A stretch of 64,000 nucleotides of DNA from Rhodamnia argentea. Its lineage: Eukaryota > Streptophyta > Magnoliopsida > Myrtales > Myrtaceae. The translations under genes and the position numbers were made by a program. Position 1 is the stretch's first letter. The number at the start of each line of letters is the position of its first letter. The notes below the pieces were generated by a model that searched no databases, was not told where the DNA came from, and was given only the letters and a program-made list of their open reading frames with translations. Below, piece by piece: positions 22,076 through 34,728 of the stretch. The stretch covers positions 2,728,001-2,792,000 of the forward strand of contig NC_063151.1 in the NCBI RefSeq assembly GCF_020921035.1, given 5' to 3'.

Positions 22076-24955
22076 TGGTGGTGACAAATCAAACAAACTT
22101 AAGATTGAAGAGAAAAATCGCTTATTGAGAATTTACTTGTAAATGGGTATGGAAAAAATCGTTTCTTTTTTCTCCTTTTCTCTTTGCTTTTCTGGATACC
22201 AGTTTTGATCTGACGACGGAGAGACTGCAGGATTGTCTGGAAGTTTCGGTGTACAGAGGAACCCAGATAGTGAATGAGAGAGACGAGACATTATTAAGGT
22301 TAATTGCTTAGATTATGGTGATGGGTGTTGACTAATTCCCTGTTTTTCCACCGAAAGTTTTCCTGTAAATGCCCAAGAGAAATTCGATGTCACCCTGTTT
22401 AGTGTGGAAGAAGACGGAGATGCCTCGCCTGTAATTTCGATGGTGGCCAGGAGGAATTTTTCCTTTTTTGTTTTTTTATTTTGTGGTTGTTGATGAAAGT
22501 GGGTCCCGCCATTAGATGCATCGGTCCAGCCTATCATCACCGTCATTTTCATCATCATGACGAAACCGCACTTGATTTGTTTTTTTAAACCACCAATCGC
22601 CGTAGATTGATGAATTATTCCAAAAAAGTTTAGTTGATGAGCATCAGGTTTAAGAGAAAAATCAATGTGCATCTGTGTCCTGTTTTGATGTCTACCGTTT
22701 CATAAACTTGTCGAAGAATAAAATAAGGAAGTACTTCAAGTTTCAATGTATGTGGACAGCTAATTATTTGATAATTGAACGATCTTTTATTGACCATGAT
22801 TAATATGCGAAATGGAAAATCCATTAACAATATTTTTCTTTTTATTACAAACTTAACGAGGGTAATGATATACATAATGGAAATTGAATATCCTTGTGGG
22901 ACTTATATTTACTTGGACTCGCTTCACCACATGCCAAGTTCATCGTAACCGTCTTTAATTATGTGAACCCTATGTGAATGCAGTTGCTAGAATTAATGGT
23001 TATTATTGATTGCGATCCATGGACCCAAATCTATACAAAATTTACCCTCTAATGATCTGCGAGTGTCCTTCTCATAATTGCTAAGGCCGGCAGTTAATGT
23101 TGTATCGTGTTGAAATATGAGTTTAGCACGAATATGGCTAATCCGAACATGACATGTTTAATAAACGCGTCAAATTGCCTCAACGCAAACACGACATGAC
23201 TAATATGATTATCAATCTCAACACAAATGCGACATGACTAATAAGAGTATCAAAGGTGTCGACAAGTTAGGTATTGACAGCCCCATCTTGTTTAAAAATA
23301 GAAGTTTTAAACATAAAAGTATGTACCACCACATTTCTAGACGATATGAGTAGATTTCACTTCATATTACTTTTAAATTGTATTATCAAGTTGTTTTTTT
23401 TTATACATATTATGCGACTTTTGTACCCCTACATACTTTTTAAAAGAATATTAATCATATTCTTTTTAAAATGAATGTTATTTCTATAAACTCCTAACGA
23501 TAAAAAAAAAAAAAGGTCTCCATATAAGAGTATCGAATGTGTTAATGTGTCTAATTACATTGTGTTAAAACAAGTGACAAGTTAGCTAATTTATTTAAAT
23601 GTGTCAATTTGTGTTTAAATGGGTTAAGCGGATCAACTTGCGCAAGACAAAATTTTTCATGAAATCATCTGTTTAAGATACAAATTCATTTATGTCAATT
23701 CTAACCTGTTTAATTGCTTGTCGTGTCATGTCATTTTGTGTAAATATGTTATGTCGAGAATTGCTTTTGCTTTTCTTTTTTTTTAATTAAAAAGGATTTT
23801 TTTTTTTACCAAAAAAATGTAGGTCAAAGTCAATTGCAACTTTTGATGCACCAACAAGCTAGGAATACTTTTTTTAGTCCAGATTGACTAGAAAATCCAT
23901 CTTACTTTCAAAAAATATGAAATAATAGCACTAAAATGACAAAAAGAAAACATACTTAGGTAGTGTAATTCAGGCTTAAGCAATTTAGTACAACCATTAA
24001 TATGTTTTGAATGTTTAAGTTCGCAGAAAATCTTCTATTGTGTAATTGCGCATCGTCATGCCACATCCTAATGTGTATAATTTCTGTCAAATGCAACATA
24101 AGATTTTGATTGAAAATATTTTGAAAGTCCTATCACTTAAATTATCGGTTAAAAATCTCTACGACTTTCTTTATCTTGTGCACTAAGTTTTAGGATTTCC
24201 GATGCATCGTGCACTTATCAAAGGAAAAAAGTCCATCCTCCCGATAACTCCGTGTAACACGCTTTGTTTACCATGATAGAAGTTAAAAGTGCAAGTTCAA
24301 CGGAACCCATTAATTTTTCTTAATATGCTAATGAGAAATTAATGCCCCGTCTAGGCGCGCCGGTTGGACAAATTGATGGATCAGCACGTTCTTGATGATC
24401 AGCCTGCCTTATTAAGTTGGTATTTAGGTAGGTGGGGTTTTGCACACAAACAAAAACCAATTGATAAAGATCGATTAGCTGTTGATGATGTGGTCTTATC
24501 ACGACTGCCCTCAGCTCTAATATCATCCTCCTCATTAAATTTGAGGATTAACGTGTAAACCCTTTTTTTCCCGGGGACTAATCGCGAGAGAATCTTCGTC
24601 TTTTTTTTTTTCTTTTTACTTCACAAAAAGAGAAAGAAATCGACGTAAATCAAGTCTAACTTGACCTAGAGAGATCGATACAGAGATCAAATTAAAGTAA
24701 TTTTTAGATGCATGGCGGCAAAATAAAGGAATTGAGAGAAGACTTGTTATCATAATCGATGTGGAGCATATGATAAGAAAAGTAGGATTTGATAGGCGTG
24801 AAGGATCAATCGATCTTGCGGAGTACTCTTTCTAATCCCGCAAGGCACGACAAGGTTTAACATCTATAACACTCCAAGTTGCGAAAGTCATGGAGATTCC
24901 CATATAATTCTGTCTAAGCGCCAAAAAAAAAAAAAAAAAACAAGCTGATTTTAGA
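22076..24955. other. 3' flank of the PHD-type gene and AT-rich spacer
   Basis: A few hundred bases are probably 3' UTR (an AATAAA-like run lies at 22717, perhaps too far to be used). About 23090-23760 carries diffuse repeats with 'cgaacatgacatg' and 'ttgtgtttaaatgggttaag' phrases, a worn dispersed repeat. No gene seen. Confidence 0.4.
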
Positions 24956-25932
24956 CTCCGTTTATTTCGCGAAAAATGTAACATTTCTGAAAAATATTTT
25001 CCAGGAAGTTATTTTTCAGAAAAATGACAATACTCTTCGGTGTTTGGCCGTGACTTGAAAATGAACTGAAAAATATTTTTCATCGTTTGATAAGGAAAAT
25101 GTCATTTGGTTGGAAATTGATGGCATGACCGCTTTGACGTGGGCACATTTTTGTAATTTTTTTAAAAGAATTTCTATTTTTTATATTTTAATATTTTTTT
25201 CTTTTCTTTACTTTTTTCTCTCTTCCTTCGCCGGTTGCCGAGCCTCGACGATAGCGGCGGTAGGCCACAAGCGAGGGTTGGCAAGGGCCAACCTTGTTGA
25301 GTGAGGTTGATCATTGTAGGAATCTGGCAAGCTTGAGCCTTGCCTGAGGTCGACCCTTGGTGGCCTGCGCCTATGGCTGGCCGTTGGCCATTGCTGAAGC
25401 CCCACGAACGGCGAAGGAAGAAGGAAAAAGAAAAAGAAAAAAGAAGAGGAAAGAAAAGAAAAGAAAATAAATAGATTAAAAAAATTGGCCTTGAACGACC
25501 TGGGCTCGGCTTCAATATTATCGAGCCCGGCATCTTAGGCATGTATGCGGGTGTCCGGGTTGATGGACTCGGGCGCGGTGGCTAGGGTCTCAAGCGATGC
25601 CTAGATGGACTCGGGCCCGGCGTTGGAGTCCAAGGCCTAGCCTCGATGGACCCGAGCCCATGTGCCTAGGACTTGGCTCCCCTTCCAAGGGCTAGAGAAC
25701 GAGTGTTGGGGTTCCCATATCCAAGCGCAGAGTTGCTGATTCAAGTGCCGATAGCTAGTCATATTTTGAAAATTAAATTTTGGATTTTTTAAAAAGGAAA
25801 TCATTTTACTGAATTGAAATTTTGTCAGGAAAACCTTTTTCGTTAGGAAAACATTTAAAGTTGATTACTTTTCCTAAGCGATCCAGATGCCGGTTAATGA
25901 GGAAAATATTTTCCGTGAAACAAATAAAGCGT
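24955..25932. mobile_element. TIR element with TTTCACGGAAAAT-type ends, about 1 kb
   Basis: The left end reads CTCCGTTTATTTCGCGAAAA. The right end, on the other strand, reads CGCTTTATTTGTTTCACGG and continues AAAATATTTT. Both are followed inward by 'gaaaaatattttcc' phrases. The interior is a GC-rich block (25220-25700) with 'gcgagggttgg' and repeated 'gactcgggc' text between AT-rich arms. No transposase. The same end type bounds the ABCG-carrying element at 61919-63371. Exact ends and target duplication are unsettled. Confidence 0.55.
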
Positions 25933-28900
25933 TGTTTTTTCTATTTGTTTATTTCACGCTTTAGTCATTTGAATTTTAATATGGCATTTTTGGAGCGTTA
26001 TGTGTCTGTCCGCTTCGGCATTTTTTGTGTCTAATTTTTGTTTTCTATATTTAGTCATTTTAGTTTTAATTCCTAGACACCTTAGGAATTAATTTTTACA
26101 AACTAATGTTTGAATCGTAATTCGAACTGTGAAGGATATCTCGATTTCTTCTTGAATCAGATCCCCTGGTCATTTTTTCGCTTGCTACACATCAAATGAA
26201 ATTGTAGCAACTGAGTTCTGGTTTAGGACTTTAGAGATCCCCAGCCCAATTTCATCCAGATGGCATCTCTAAATTTCACTTCTGCTGGGTCAGAGGGTCG
26301 AATCCTAGGAGTCCTGGAATTTAACCCTACGTCAACCCAAGTTAATGGAAGGCTCAGGGGATCATGTAAATGTTGACAGGAGACCGAAACCATCTCAGGT
26401 ATACCTCTCCTAAGCTCAGTCGAGAGCTCTAACACTCGGGGGTCCAACGGAGATGATCCAATGTTCAGACAAGACGACGTTGGGACTCGGCGAACGCAGT
26501 ATCCGAATATCCCGCGATAGGATGTAAAGTCCCTGTGCATACGTTAAGGTTACTCTCCCCCCTCTCTCGCAAACAAAGGTTTCTGGAGGCACAAAGTAAT
26601 CGCTTTACGTTCTGAATTTGGCTAACTCCTCGTTCAATTTGTTAAAGGAGTTCTCTAAATCAAAGTAGGGCAGATCGAGAGACGCCATCATTTAATGGGG
26701 GCACAAGACTTTTTTTGACCTTTTTGCTGTTGCTGTGAAAGTGAGGACTTGATGGGCCTTAGCCTTATATTTTGAGAGGATACAGTGACGAAGGCTTGGT
26801 ACAAAAGAAGGCACGAATTTGAATAAGATGCTTCTTTTTGCTGGAACTTGGCCCACGTTACATCTATCTCAACACGTGAAAGAAAGATTAGAATTCTAGC
26901 ATTAAGGCATCATTAGTGTTCTTCCTGCATCATTAGCGATAAACTTTCAGGCATAAAGCCCAACTATGTCAGTTTTACTAAGTTTTTGCAGGTTTGAGGC
27001 CGAGACACGCCAAAAGGGCGAGGTCTAGCTAGACCGCCTCACATTCTGTAAAACCATGCGTATTTATACAAGCAACTTGGCATCATTGATGGAGTAATGC
27101 TATAGCTAGATTCTACAGACTCAGATCTCGGAACTTTCCGCTGCTAGGATACCTAAGCGGCGGGCTCAAACAGGCCATCCTGGGGAAACATCAAGCGGGC
27201 TCAGTTTGGCCCGACCGATCTAGAAAACATCGTCCAAGGCCGGACAAGTCACCGGCCGGAAAATCGAGTTTGTCCAGTCCAGACCTTCCAATTGGTTCTC
27301 TCTCTTTTTTTGTAGACATGGAGAAAGAACATGAAAGAGGCTATCGATCAACCCTGAAGTTACTTTCCCGTGACAATTCCATACCACCGTTCAGGTATGT
27401 ACGGTCCTTCCGATTCAATAAACACGCACGGCGCATCTCGAACTCGAATCTTCCAAAACGGTCCTTGAAGAAACAAGACAGGGGGCTTCATAAATGGGGA
27501 CAGCTGAACCAGATGGCCTGAACTCTTCCATTCATTTTTCTTCTTTCTTTTTGTTGCTCTGAATCATTTCCTGGATCGGGTGTTGGCTTGGATAGATGGC
27601 TCTGACAGCATTAATTTCTCCGAGCTGATGGTTGATCCGCAGTTATGTTGAGCGGACGGTCCATCCACCCCATTTCACTGGAGATGGGATTTAATGATCC
27701 TTCACCTGTCTTCCTTTCTGTGCCCCTATCGCTCTTCGGAGCAAAAGTTGATCTGCAGTTGCCGCAGTAGATTCGTCTGCTCGGGCACTGGTTGGAGTGG
27801 CCTCGATGAAGTTTTGGCACGTGAGGAAGGATGGCTGTTCTTGTGTATGTGCCCTTTATTTATCAGACCGCTCATCGTCTTGATTAAGCTCCGGGTCAAC
27901 ATGAGTAAGCACGTGATTAGAGGTTATCAATGCTAGAAACACGAGTCGTTGTTGGCGGCTATTAGAATTGCTATCGATATTAATTTACATCGATGATCAT
28001 GGACTATGCATTCAACACACGATAGCACATGATTGACGATTATCATGGTAGAGTTGGTCGACAAGGATGCCGATAACAAGGGGATCGAAAGATTACCAAT
28101 GGGGGCACCTAGTGAAGCGTGGATATGTGGAAGGCACCGAAACTCAGTTATGTTTTCAAATCTAAAATCACCGGTAGAGAAAAGAATGAAGTCCAACTAA
28201 TCGTGGGATGAGGAATAGAGTTAACTCAGAAACAAACAAACAATCCACGTTGTCTTTCAATTGCCGCACTATATTTAAATTTTCTACACTCGCGTCGTCG
28301 ATTGAATTGCAGCATTTTTCTCGATTGTAGTTTTCAGATCTGCGAAATCGTTTTAATTCCGGCGTGTATCTTTGTTGCAATTCATAGGTGCCTCGTTATC
28401 GATTAAATTCCGGCATTGCACCTTTGTGCTCCTCGGACTTTGTCGTCGATTAAATCCCGACAAAGTTTGGGTAATTTATCTTCCGTGCGAAGCAAAGTTA
28501 TTGGTTTCCTTTGTCTACGTGTGATATTTCATGTCCGGAATCGCCACAAAACTCGTCCCCTCTAATAAAATTGAAGAACGACTTTCGGTGGAGGGTATTT
28601 CATGGCGGAAATCAAATTTCCAAGAAACAATTACTAACGTATATATTTTTAAAATTGACCAACCTCTCTTATCTCGAATAAGAAAACTCTCCCTTATGTT
28701 TAGAACCTTTACTTGGTATTTTTTTTTTTACCTAACTTCTTAAATTTACCAAACTAATACATTACCAACACTCTTGTATGATTTACCGATTTTTCTCTAA
28801 TCAAGTTACCAATTGATTTTGCGTTATAAACTCTCGCTTGAGTTGTTAACTAGAATTCATCAATTTCTATCGAGTTACCGCTATCATTCACCTTGCTTAC

Positions 28901-29310
28901 CATCCATATTTTGCGATTAAGCTGCTAGCTAGTAACTACTTCCCGCGCCCCCGAGCTTTATTTCTCGGACCGCGGGGTCCGAAAGTTTTGAAATCAACCC
29001 CTAAAGGCGGCAAAATTTCCGTAAAATTGGCCGAACAAATCGGTGCTTGTATGGAATTTTAAGCTTCGGGTGCCCATAGTCAAAGAGTGGATGCAAGAGT
29101 CGTCTGGCAAGAACATGGTAATGCTTTGGACCAATATGTTCTGCACCGTACGGCTTGATTGGTGGTGCCGCCTCACGTGCAATCGCAATGATTTGCAATG
29201 ACCGTTTCGATCGTCGGTTCTACATTGGAAAGACACTAATCTGGACTATCGTAGTTTCCCCTCTAGACAAATAAAACGTAATTGTAGCATAAAGTCCTAG
29301 CATACTTCAC
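25933..29310. other. Intergenic, no gene recognised
   Basis: Mixed spacer with short open frames at 26223-26540 (minus), 27270-27521 (plus) and elsewhere, none of which resembles a known family. No splice-supported extension was found. Confidence 0.35.
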
Positions 29311-29826
29311 GGAGAAAGTTGTCCAAAGTATTTTAAACTTATTACACGGCGTCCAATTTAGTCCTAAATTTTTAAATTTGACCAATTTAGTCATAAATCT
29401 TTTGATGATTTGTCAATTTAGTCCGAAAACTGCTTATCCGACAGTACAGTCAACGACAGCCGTTTGACGTGAACATTTTTGCAATATTTTTAAAAAGCTT
29501 ATTCTTTTATAAAAACAAATTTGAAGTTCTTTCCTTTTTTTTTTTTGGGTCCTATTTCCCTTCTCCCATCACCAAGGCCTCAGCAATGGCCCACGGAGGT
29601 CGCCAAGAAATAAGAGAAAAAAAAGAAAAACTGGAAAAGAAATTGCAAAAAAAGTCTACATCAGTGTCGACCATGCCACGTAAGATGAGTGACGTCCACG
29701 TTAGCGATTTCTGACAAAAATGATAGATCGTCAAAAAGTTTAGGACTAAATTGATCAAATCCAAAAATTTAAGGCTAAAATGATAGCTGTACAGTGAATT
29801 TAGGATTTTTCGGACAATCATCTCTC
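29311..29826. mobile_element. Family A TIR element, 516 bp
   Basis: The ends are ggagaaagttgtccaaagta on the left and, read on the other strand, gagatgattgtccgaaaaat on the right. 'caatttagtcctaaat' phrases follow inside on both arms, with AT-rich sequence and a short gene-like stretch (29575-29710) between them. No coding capacity. Confidence 0.65.
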
Positions 29827-31660
29827 ACCCTGGGCTGATTTGTCAATTCGAACAACAAGTTTTATCGCATCAAACGGATGTCCATCACATGTGACCTTAC
29901 ATCTCATCCGACATCTTATCCTTCCCACTCAGCAGCAGCAACACCGCGAATTCGGAAAACCGCGTGGAATCAGCGAACACACGACGAAACTAATCAAAGC
30001 ATTTTCATGACCTTTCTCGCCACGCTCTGTCCGTCAGCTTCTCAATCCCATCGTCTTCTTCCTTTCGTTCTGAACACCAAGTTCCGTTGTCTTGGCGATT
30101 CTCAACTCAATGGCCCCGCACTCTTTCCATTTGGCGGTGCATCCGAACGGGTCCACCGATGCAATCCGAGCGCATTGTCATCTGCATAAGGAAGTTCGTC
30201 GCGCGGTCTTTTCCGGAGGCGACATTGCGTGTTTGGGACAACATGACAAATGGCCCTTAAATTTTAGCCCGACGAGCAACGTGGTTCCTATGAATCATGC
30301 AACGAGATCGCCAAGAGGGAGCTCAACTCGGAGCCTGTTAATATATCCAGTTCGACTCACATTAACTAAAAAAACTTAAACCAATGAGTTATGGACCAAC
30401 TTGGATATATTAACTACTCCACACCGCATCAATTCTCCAATATGAAACTTTTTTACCACAACTTACACGTGCATTCTAATAGTTATATTGAATAATTTAA
30501 AAATTCAGAGTTCATATTGTTTATCATAAGAAAATTTAGAGATCATATTGAACAAACTAAAAGTTAATGGGTCATTTGCCGCCGCATCACTTTGCGTTTT
30601 AGATCAGCTGTTGCGCACTAGCGCGATGCGATTCTTGCCTTCCACAGACGGCAAAAATGGGAAGAAAAAAAAAAGGTATAAAGGCGACCCATGAAAACAC
30701 GAGAAAGCTTGAAAAGAATGTGCCGTTCACTTTACATGAGAAATTTTGGAATCTGCGCGCATCGTACGAACAATTTAATCCGAGGACGCATCTGTGGTTT
30801 GATTAATTCTCAAATCAATGGCGGAAAAAAAATTAAAATCGTTTTCGCGTGATTTTGTTTTAAATTGTGCGGTTTAAGTTTAAATGAGAAATATTGACTT
30901 TTTAGGGTTTCGAATTTGGATAAAGATAAAGCTAAAGGCATGTGGGAAGTAGACACGCCCCTAGACGTGGACCCCACGGCCCGGCCCCCACCCACCCCCA
31001 ATCTTTTATGACCAACTCCAAGAAATCTGCACGCCAATGCCATTGTCTGAAACAACATTTGAAAAATAACGAACAGAGCTTGGTCATGCTAAAAAAACAT
31101 ATGTACAGTAGGCATATTTGTTGAACTCACATGACTTTTTTTTTTTTTTTGGAGTTATGGCCTTATGATATTCTATATGTCTCGATATTTTGTGGACTTT
31201 AGGCGATCTGTCAATAATCTAGCAAAGAAAAATTTACGATACTCGTTATATTGCTTTCTCTAGTGCTATGCGCAACTAACATCTCGAAATTTTTATTTCG
31301 GATATAATATCTAATGAACGGTTTCGAAATCCTCATAAATGGGACCCATACGGTAGCTGCCATTAATGAAAATATATCAATAGCCGCACTCAAATTTTCA
31401 AACTTTTAAGTGCTTTCATTTCACACCACTTTTATTTTTTTTTTCAAAATTCCTCAACTTTGTAAAGAAAGTAAATAAATAAATAAATAAAAACAGCTAA
31501 TATATCAAGCTTTACGCACCGCGCTCTCTCTCAGAAGTCCATGGCTTTTGGGACTCTCCTCCTCCCTCTTCCTCACCACCACCGCATCCATCACCTCCAT
31601 CTCCGTCGTTCCTCACCGTCTCCTCGCTGGAACCCATAATCTCTGATCATCGCCGTCGTC
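29827..31660. other. Spacer upstream of the kinase gene, with repeat remnants
   Basis: About 30330-30570 holds phrases (ccaatgagttatgg, caattctccaatatg, cacgtgcattctaa) that recur at 49050-49460, so it is part of a dispersed repeat. An AAAT microsatellite lies at about 31470-31490. The promoter of the kinase gene should lie in the last few hundred bases; I see a CT-rich leader (31525-31620) but no clear TATA box. Confidence 0.4.
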
Positions 31661-31668
31661 ATCCCGTC

Positions 31669-33255
31669 ATGGGTTATCTCTCCTGCAATGGCGAGGCCGC
31701 CATATCCACCTGCGATCCCTACAACTGGGACTGCAAGAGAATCACCACCGCCACCGCCGCCAAACACGGGCCCGGCAAGCCCGCCAAGAAGATTCGCAAG
31801 TTCTCCTACTGCGACCTCGTGAAGGCCACCGGTGGCTTCTCCGCCGAGACCTTCCTCGGGAGAGGAAGCCACGGCAACGTCTATCGTGCCGTCCTCGACG
31901 ACGGCAAGCTCGTCGCCGCCGTCAAGAGAACCAAGTTACCCTCCAACCCATCGGCGACGACGACCAACGCCAATCTCAATCTCATCTTCAATGACGGGAA
32001 CAACAACAACGCGAGCCCGGCAGAGAACGAGATTGAGATCCTGTCCCGGGTTCACAGCCCGAGGCTTGTCAACCTCATCGGCTTCTGCGACGGCGTGTCG
32101 GACGGCCGGCTCCATCTCGTCGTCGAGTACATGCCCAACGGGTCGCTGTACGACCTGCTCCACCGGAGCTCCAGACCGCCCGGATGGACCCGGCGGATCC
32201 GGTTCGCGCTCCAGGTGGCGAAGGCGGTCCAGTGCCTGCACTCGGCGGACCCGCCGGTGATCCACCGGGACATCAAGTCGTCCAACGTTCTGATCGACGG
32301 GGGGTCGAACGCGAGGCTGGGCGACTTCGGGCTCGCTCTGAGGGGACACGTGGAGGACGTACGGGCCAGGTGCACGCCCCCGGCGGGGACGTTAGGCTAC
32401 CTCGACCCGGGCTACCTCCAGCCGTCCGATCTCAGCGCCAAGAGCGATGTGTTCAGCTTCGGCATTTTGTTGCTCGAGATCGTCAGCGGCAGGAACGCAA
32501 TCGACGTGAACTTCAGCCCCCCTTCCATAGTCGACTGGGCGGTGCCCTTGATCAGACGGCGCGCGTTCGACGCGATCTGGGACAACAGGATCGACCCGCC
32601 AGCGGACCCAGCGGCGGTGCGGAGCGTGGCAACGCTGGCAGCGAGGTGCGTCAAGGGGAGCGCGAGGAGACGGCCGGAGATGGCCGAGGTGGTGGAGGGG
32701 CTGACAGAGGCGACCCGGAGGGCCCGCGCGTGGAAGAACTTGAACTGGGGGCGGCGGCGGGTAGGGGCAAGCGCGGGCGTCGACGCAGCGGGGGGCGATG
32801 AGACGGCGAAGACGATGAGGAGGCTCGGGAGCGGGAGGAAGAAGAGCAAGGTATCCAGCGTTCCGAGCGTGGAGCGCGGGAGAGAGGGATCCGGTGTTGC
32901 CAGCGTCGAGTACAAAAACGAGGCGATTGGTTCGGGCGATCAGGTGGTGAGGTCGAGGTCGGTTGGATCGTACAGTGAGATCTGGGCAGCAAGGAGAAAG
33001 CCGCCGCCGCCGCCGCTGCGGCTCTCCAATCATGGGGTGGCGGTGAAACGGACGGTAATGGCGGGGCTGAGCAAGTCGAGGTCCATGGGAGTGATGCAGA
33101 GCCGCCGCGTTGGGTACCGTGATATCCAGGGCAGCGACAAGCTGACCACCTCTCGCGACGGGGAACCCGAAGCTGACAGCGCGTTCACCAAGGAAAGTGA
33201 AGACTCCAATGAATCGGAGAGGAAGTTGCTCGAGAGGCCTCCTCCGCTGCTGTAA
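31669..33255 (+). CDS. Receptor-like cytoplasmic kinase, At3g51990/At5g23170 (CRINKLY4-related) type
   Basis: Intronless ORF of 528 residues and high GC in AT-rich surroundings. The N-terminus MGYLSCN matches this subfamily; Gly2 with Cys6 could be acylated. The kinase domain runs from about 59 to 350: Gly-rich loop GRGSHGNVY (64-72), ATP Lys86 in AAVKR, helix-C Glu in ENEIEIL (119-125), catalytic HRDIKSSN (199-206), DFG at 219-221 and AGTLGYLDPGY (239-249). All key residues are present, so it should be an active Ser/Thr kinase. No signal peptide, ectodomain or membrane segment is visible, so it is cytoplasmic or membrane-attached by lipid. The C-terminal 170 residues are Ser/Arg-rich and poorly ordered, with RRKPPPPPLRLS and a final RKLLERPPPLL. 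A linker insertion (about 91-117) is Asn-rich. Physiological role unknown to me. Confidence 0.93.
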   Translation: MGYLSCNGEAAISTCDPYNWDCKRITTATAAKHGPGKPAKKIRKFSYCDLVKATGGFSAETFLGRGSHGNVYRAVLDDGKLVAAVKRTKLPSNPSATTTNANLNLIFNDGNNNNASPAENEIEILSRVHSPRLVNLIGFCDGVSDGRLHLVVEYMPNGSLYDLLHRSSRPPGWTRRIRFALQVAKAVQCLHSADPPVIHRDIKSSNVLIDGGSNARLGDFGLALRGHVEDVRARCTPPAGTLGYLDPGYLQPSDLSAKSDVFSFGILLLEIVSGRNAIDVNFSPPSIVDWAVPLIRRRAFDAIWDNRIDPPADPAAVRSVATLAARCVKGSARRRPEMAEVVEGLTEATRRARAWKNLNWGRRRVGASAGVDAAGGDETAKTMRRLGSGRKKSKVSSVPSVERGREGSGVASVEYKNEAIGSGDQVVRSRSVGSYSEIWAARRKPPPPPLRLSNHGVAVKRTVMAGLSKSRSMGVMQSRRVGYRDIQGSDKLTTSRDGEPEADSAFTKESEDSNESERKLLERPPPLL

Positions 33256-34312
33256 AAAAAAAGAAAAAAAAGACAAACTCAAGCATTTGAAAATAAAAAA
33301 GATCACATTTTTAATTCGAAAATTGCAAAAGGGGTTCGGAGATTCGACGTATTGGTTTGGCGAATTTCAAGGCAGGCGATGATTGTATAGTTTATAGAGA
33401 TGCGATCAAGGGCGATGGAGGGACTGAAACCATTTCAAAAGCCGAGGAAGGAAGTAGAAAAAAGTCAACAAATTTGACGTGGAATGGACCAATCTGCTCT
33501 TTTGACTTGATGGGGTCTTTTCCCCATCAACTGAATATGTCAATGATAGGGGGGATCCAATCAACTTGCCCATGATTAATTGCTTTCAATCTGCATTGCA
33601 AATTAATGGCTCTGTTTTTGTCGCCGTCGGTGACGTCATCATTCTTTCTACTTTTGGGCTTGTTTTTTTTTTTTTTTTTTGGTTGGGGGGATTAGATCCA
33701 AATGATTGGAATCAATCACCGGAGCTAGCAAAACGAAGCATCACGGAGAGGCAAAGGTTATGCTGCAAATATGGGCTTTTTGAAGTGGGTCCGGGTGTAG
33801 TTTCGGGAGAGGGAGCGAATTTTTGGGGCGGCGAGGGTTGCGGCGGCGGCGGCAATGACGTGGAGGAGTTGATTGTGTAAGATTGAGATTAGTGTTTTTC
33901 TTGCTCGGTGTAATTTTGGGGGATAAGTTCACAAGCAGGCGGTTTAAAGATGAAAAGAATGATCGTCTTTGCGTGCCGTGGATTCAAGTCTTTTTTTTTT
34001 TTTTTGGCGGTGGGGGGGTTAGCTGTCATCTCACCTTGTCGGCATCTCTTTTCTTTTTCTTTTTTGGGTGGTCGGAATATGGCCGCATCTCGTTAAATGC
34101 CTTTCATTTGTTCTTTACCGTAAAGCTAGTTCCATTAGGTGCGAAGAATGCATGCACTGACCAAAGTCAATTCACTGCAGATGAAATCCGATTTGATGTT
34201 TGAACTACCATTTGTCGATAATTATCATCGAAAAAAAAATAATGGGGGTGTACAAGTTTAATCCGAAATTTCAACTATTACGACCATCTGTCACTAAAAT
34301 CTATTAGGACCC
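33256..34312. other. 3' flank of the kinase gene and spacer
   Basis: AT-rich with several long T tracts (33663-33681, 33992-34006). Short frames without family resemblance. Nothing else seen. Confidence 0.35.
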
Positions 34313-34315
34313 TTA

Positions 34316-34725
34316 GGGGGTGAATGATAACCATTCTGTTTTTGAAATAGATTTACGGCTAGAAATAGTTTTTTTTATTTCTGTTTCTGAATGAGTTTCT
34401 GAGCAAAAAAATGTATTTGATAACGACATAAAATTTCTACTTCTGAAAAATGTGTTAGCCGACGACGGCGGCGGCGGGCGGCGACCGGCGGCCGGCGACC
34501 AATGGCCGGCGGCGGCCAGCGGGTATTTGAGAAAAAATGAGATTTCTATTTCTATTTCTCGGAAAAGTAGAAAATTTTTGTTTCACATTTCTTCTTCAAA
34601 TCTATTTCTGAAACAACTTTTTGTTTCGGAAATAGAAAAGTAGAATTGCGTTACCAAAGCGGTTTGCGTTCCAGAAATAAGTTTGGAACGTAAATTTTGT
34701 TTCTGAAACGTTTTCATGCACCCCC
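34316..34725. mobile_element. PIF/Harbinger-like MITE, 410 bp, TSD TTA
   Basis: The left end is GGGGGTGAATGATAAC and the right end, on the other strand, GGGGGTGCATGAAAAC. TTA flanks both sides (34313-34315 and 34726-34728). 'tctgtttctga'-type phrases lie inside both ends, with a small GC-rich core (34455-34520) of GGCGGC and GGCCGGC runs. No transposase. The ends resemble those of the element at 62364-62934, pointing to one subfamily. Confidence 0.8.
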
Positions 34726-34728
34726 TTA

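Noticed and set aside
31832..33306. Long open frames in other frames and on the minus strand over the kinase gene (up to 304 codons)
   Set aside because: They are GC-driven shadows of the kinase ORF, with Arg/Pro/Ser-rich nonsense composition and no family motifs.
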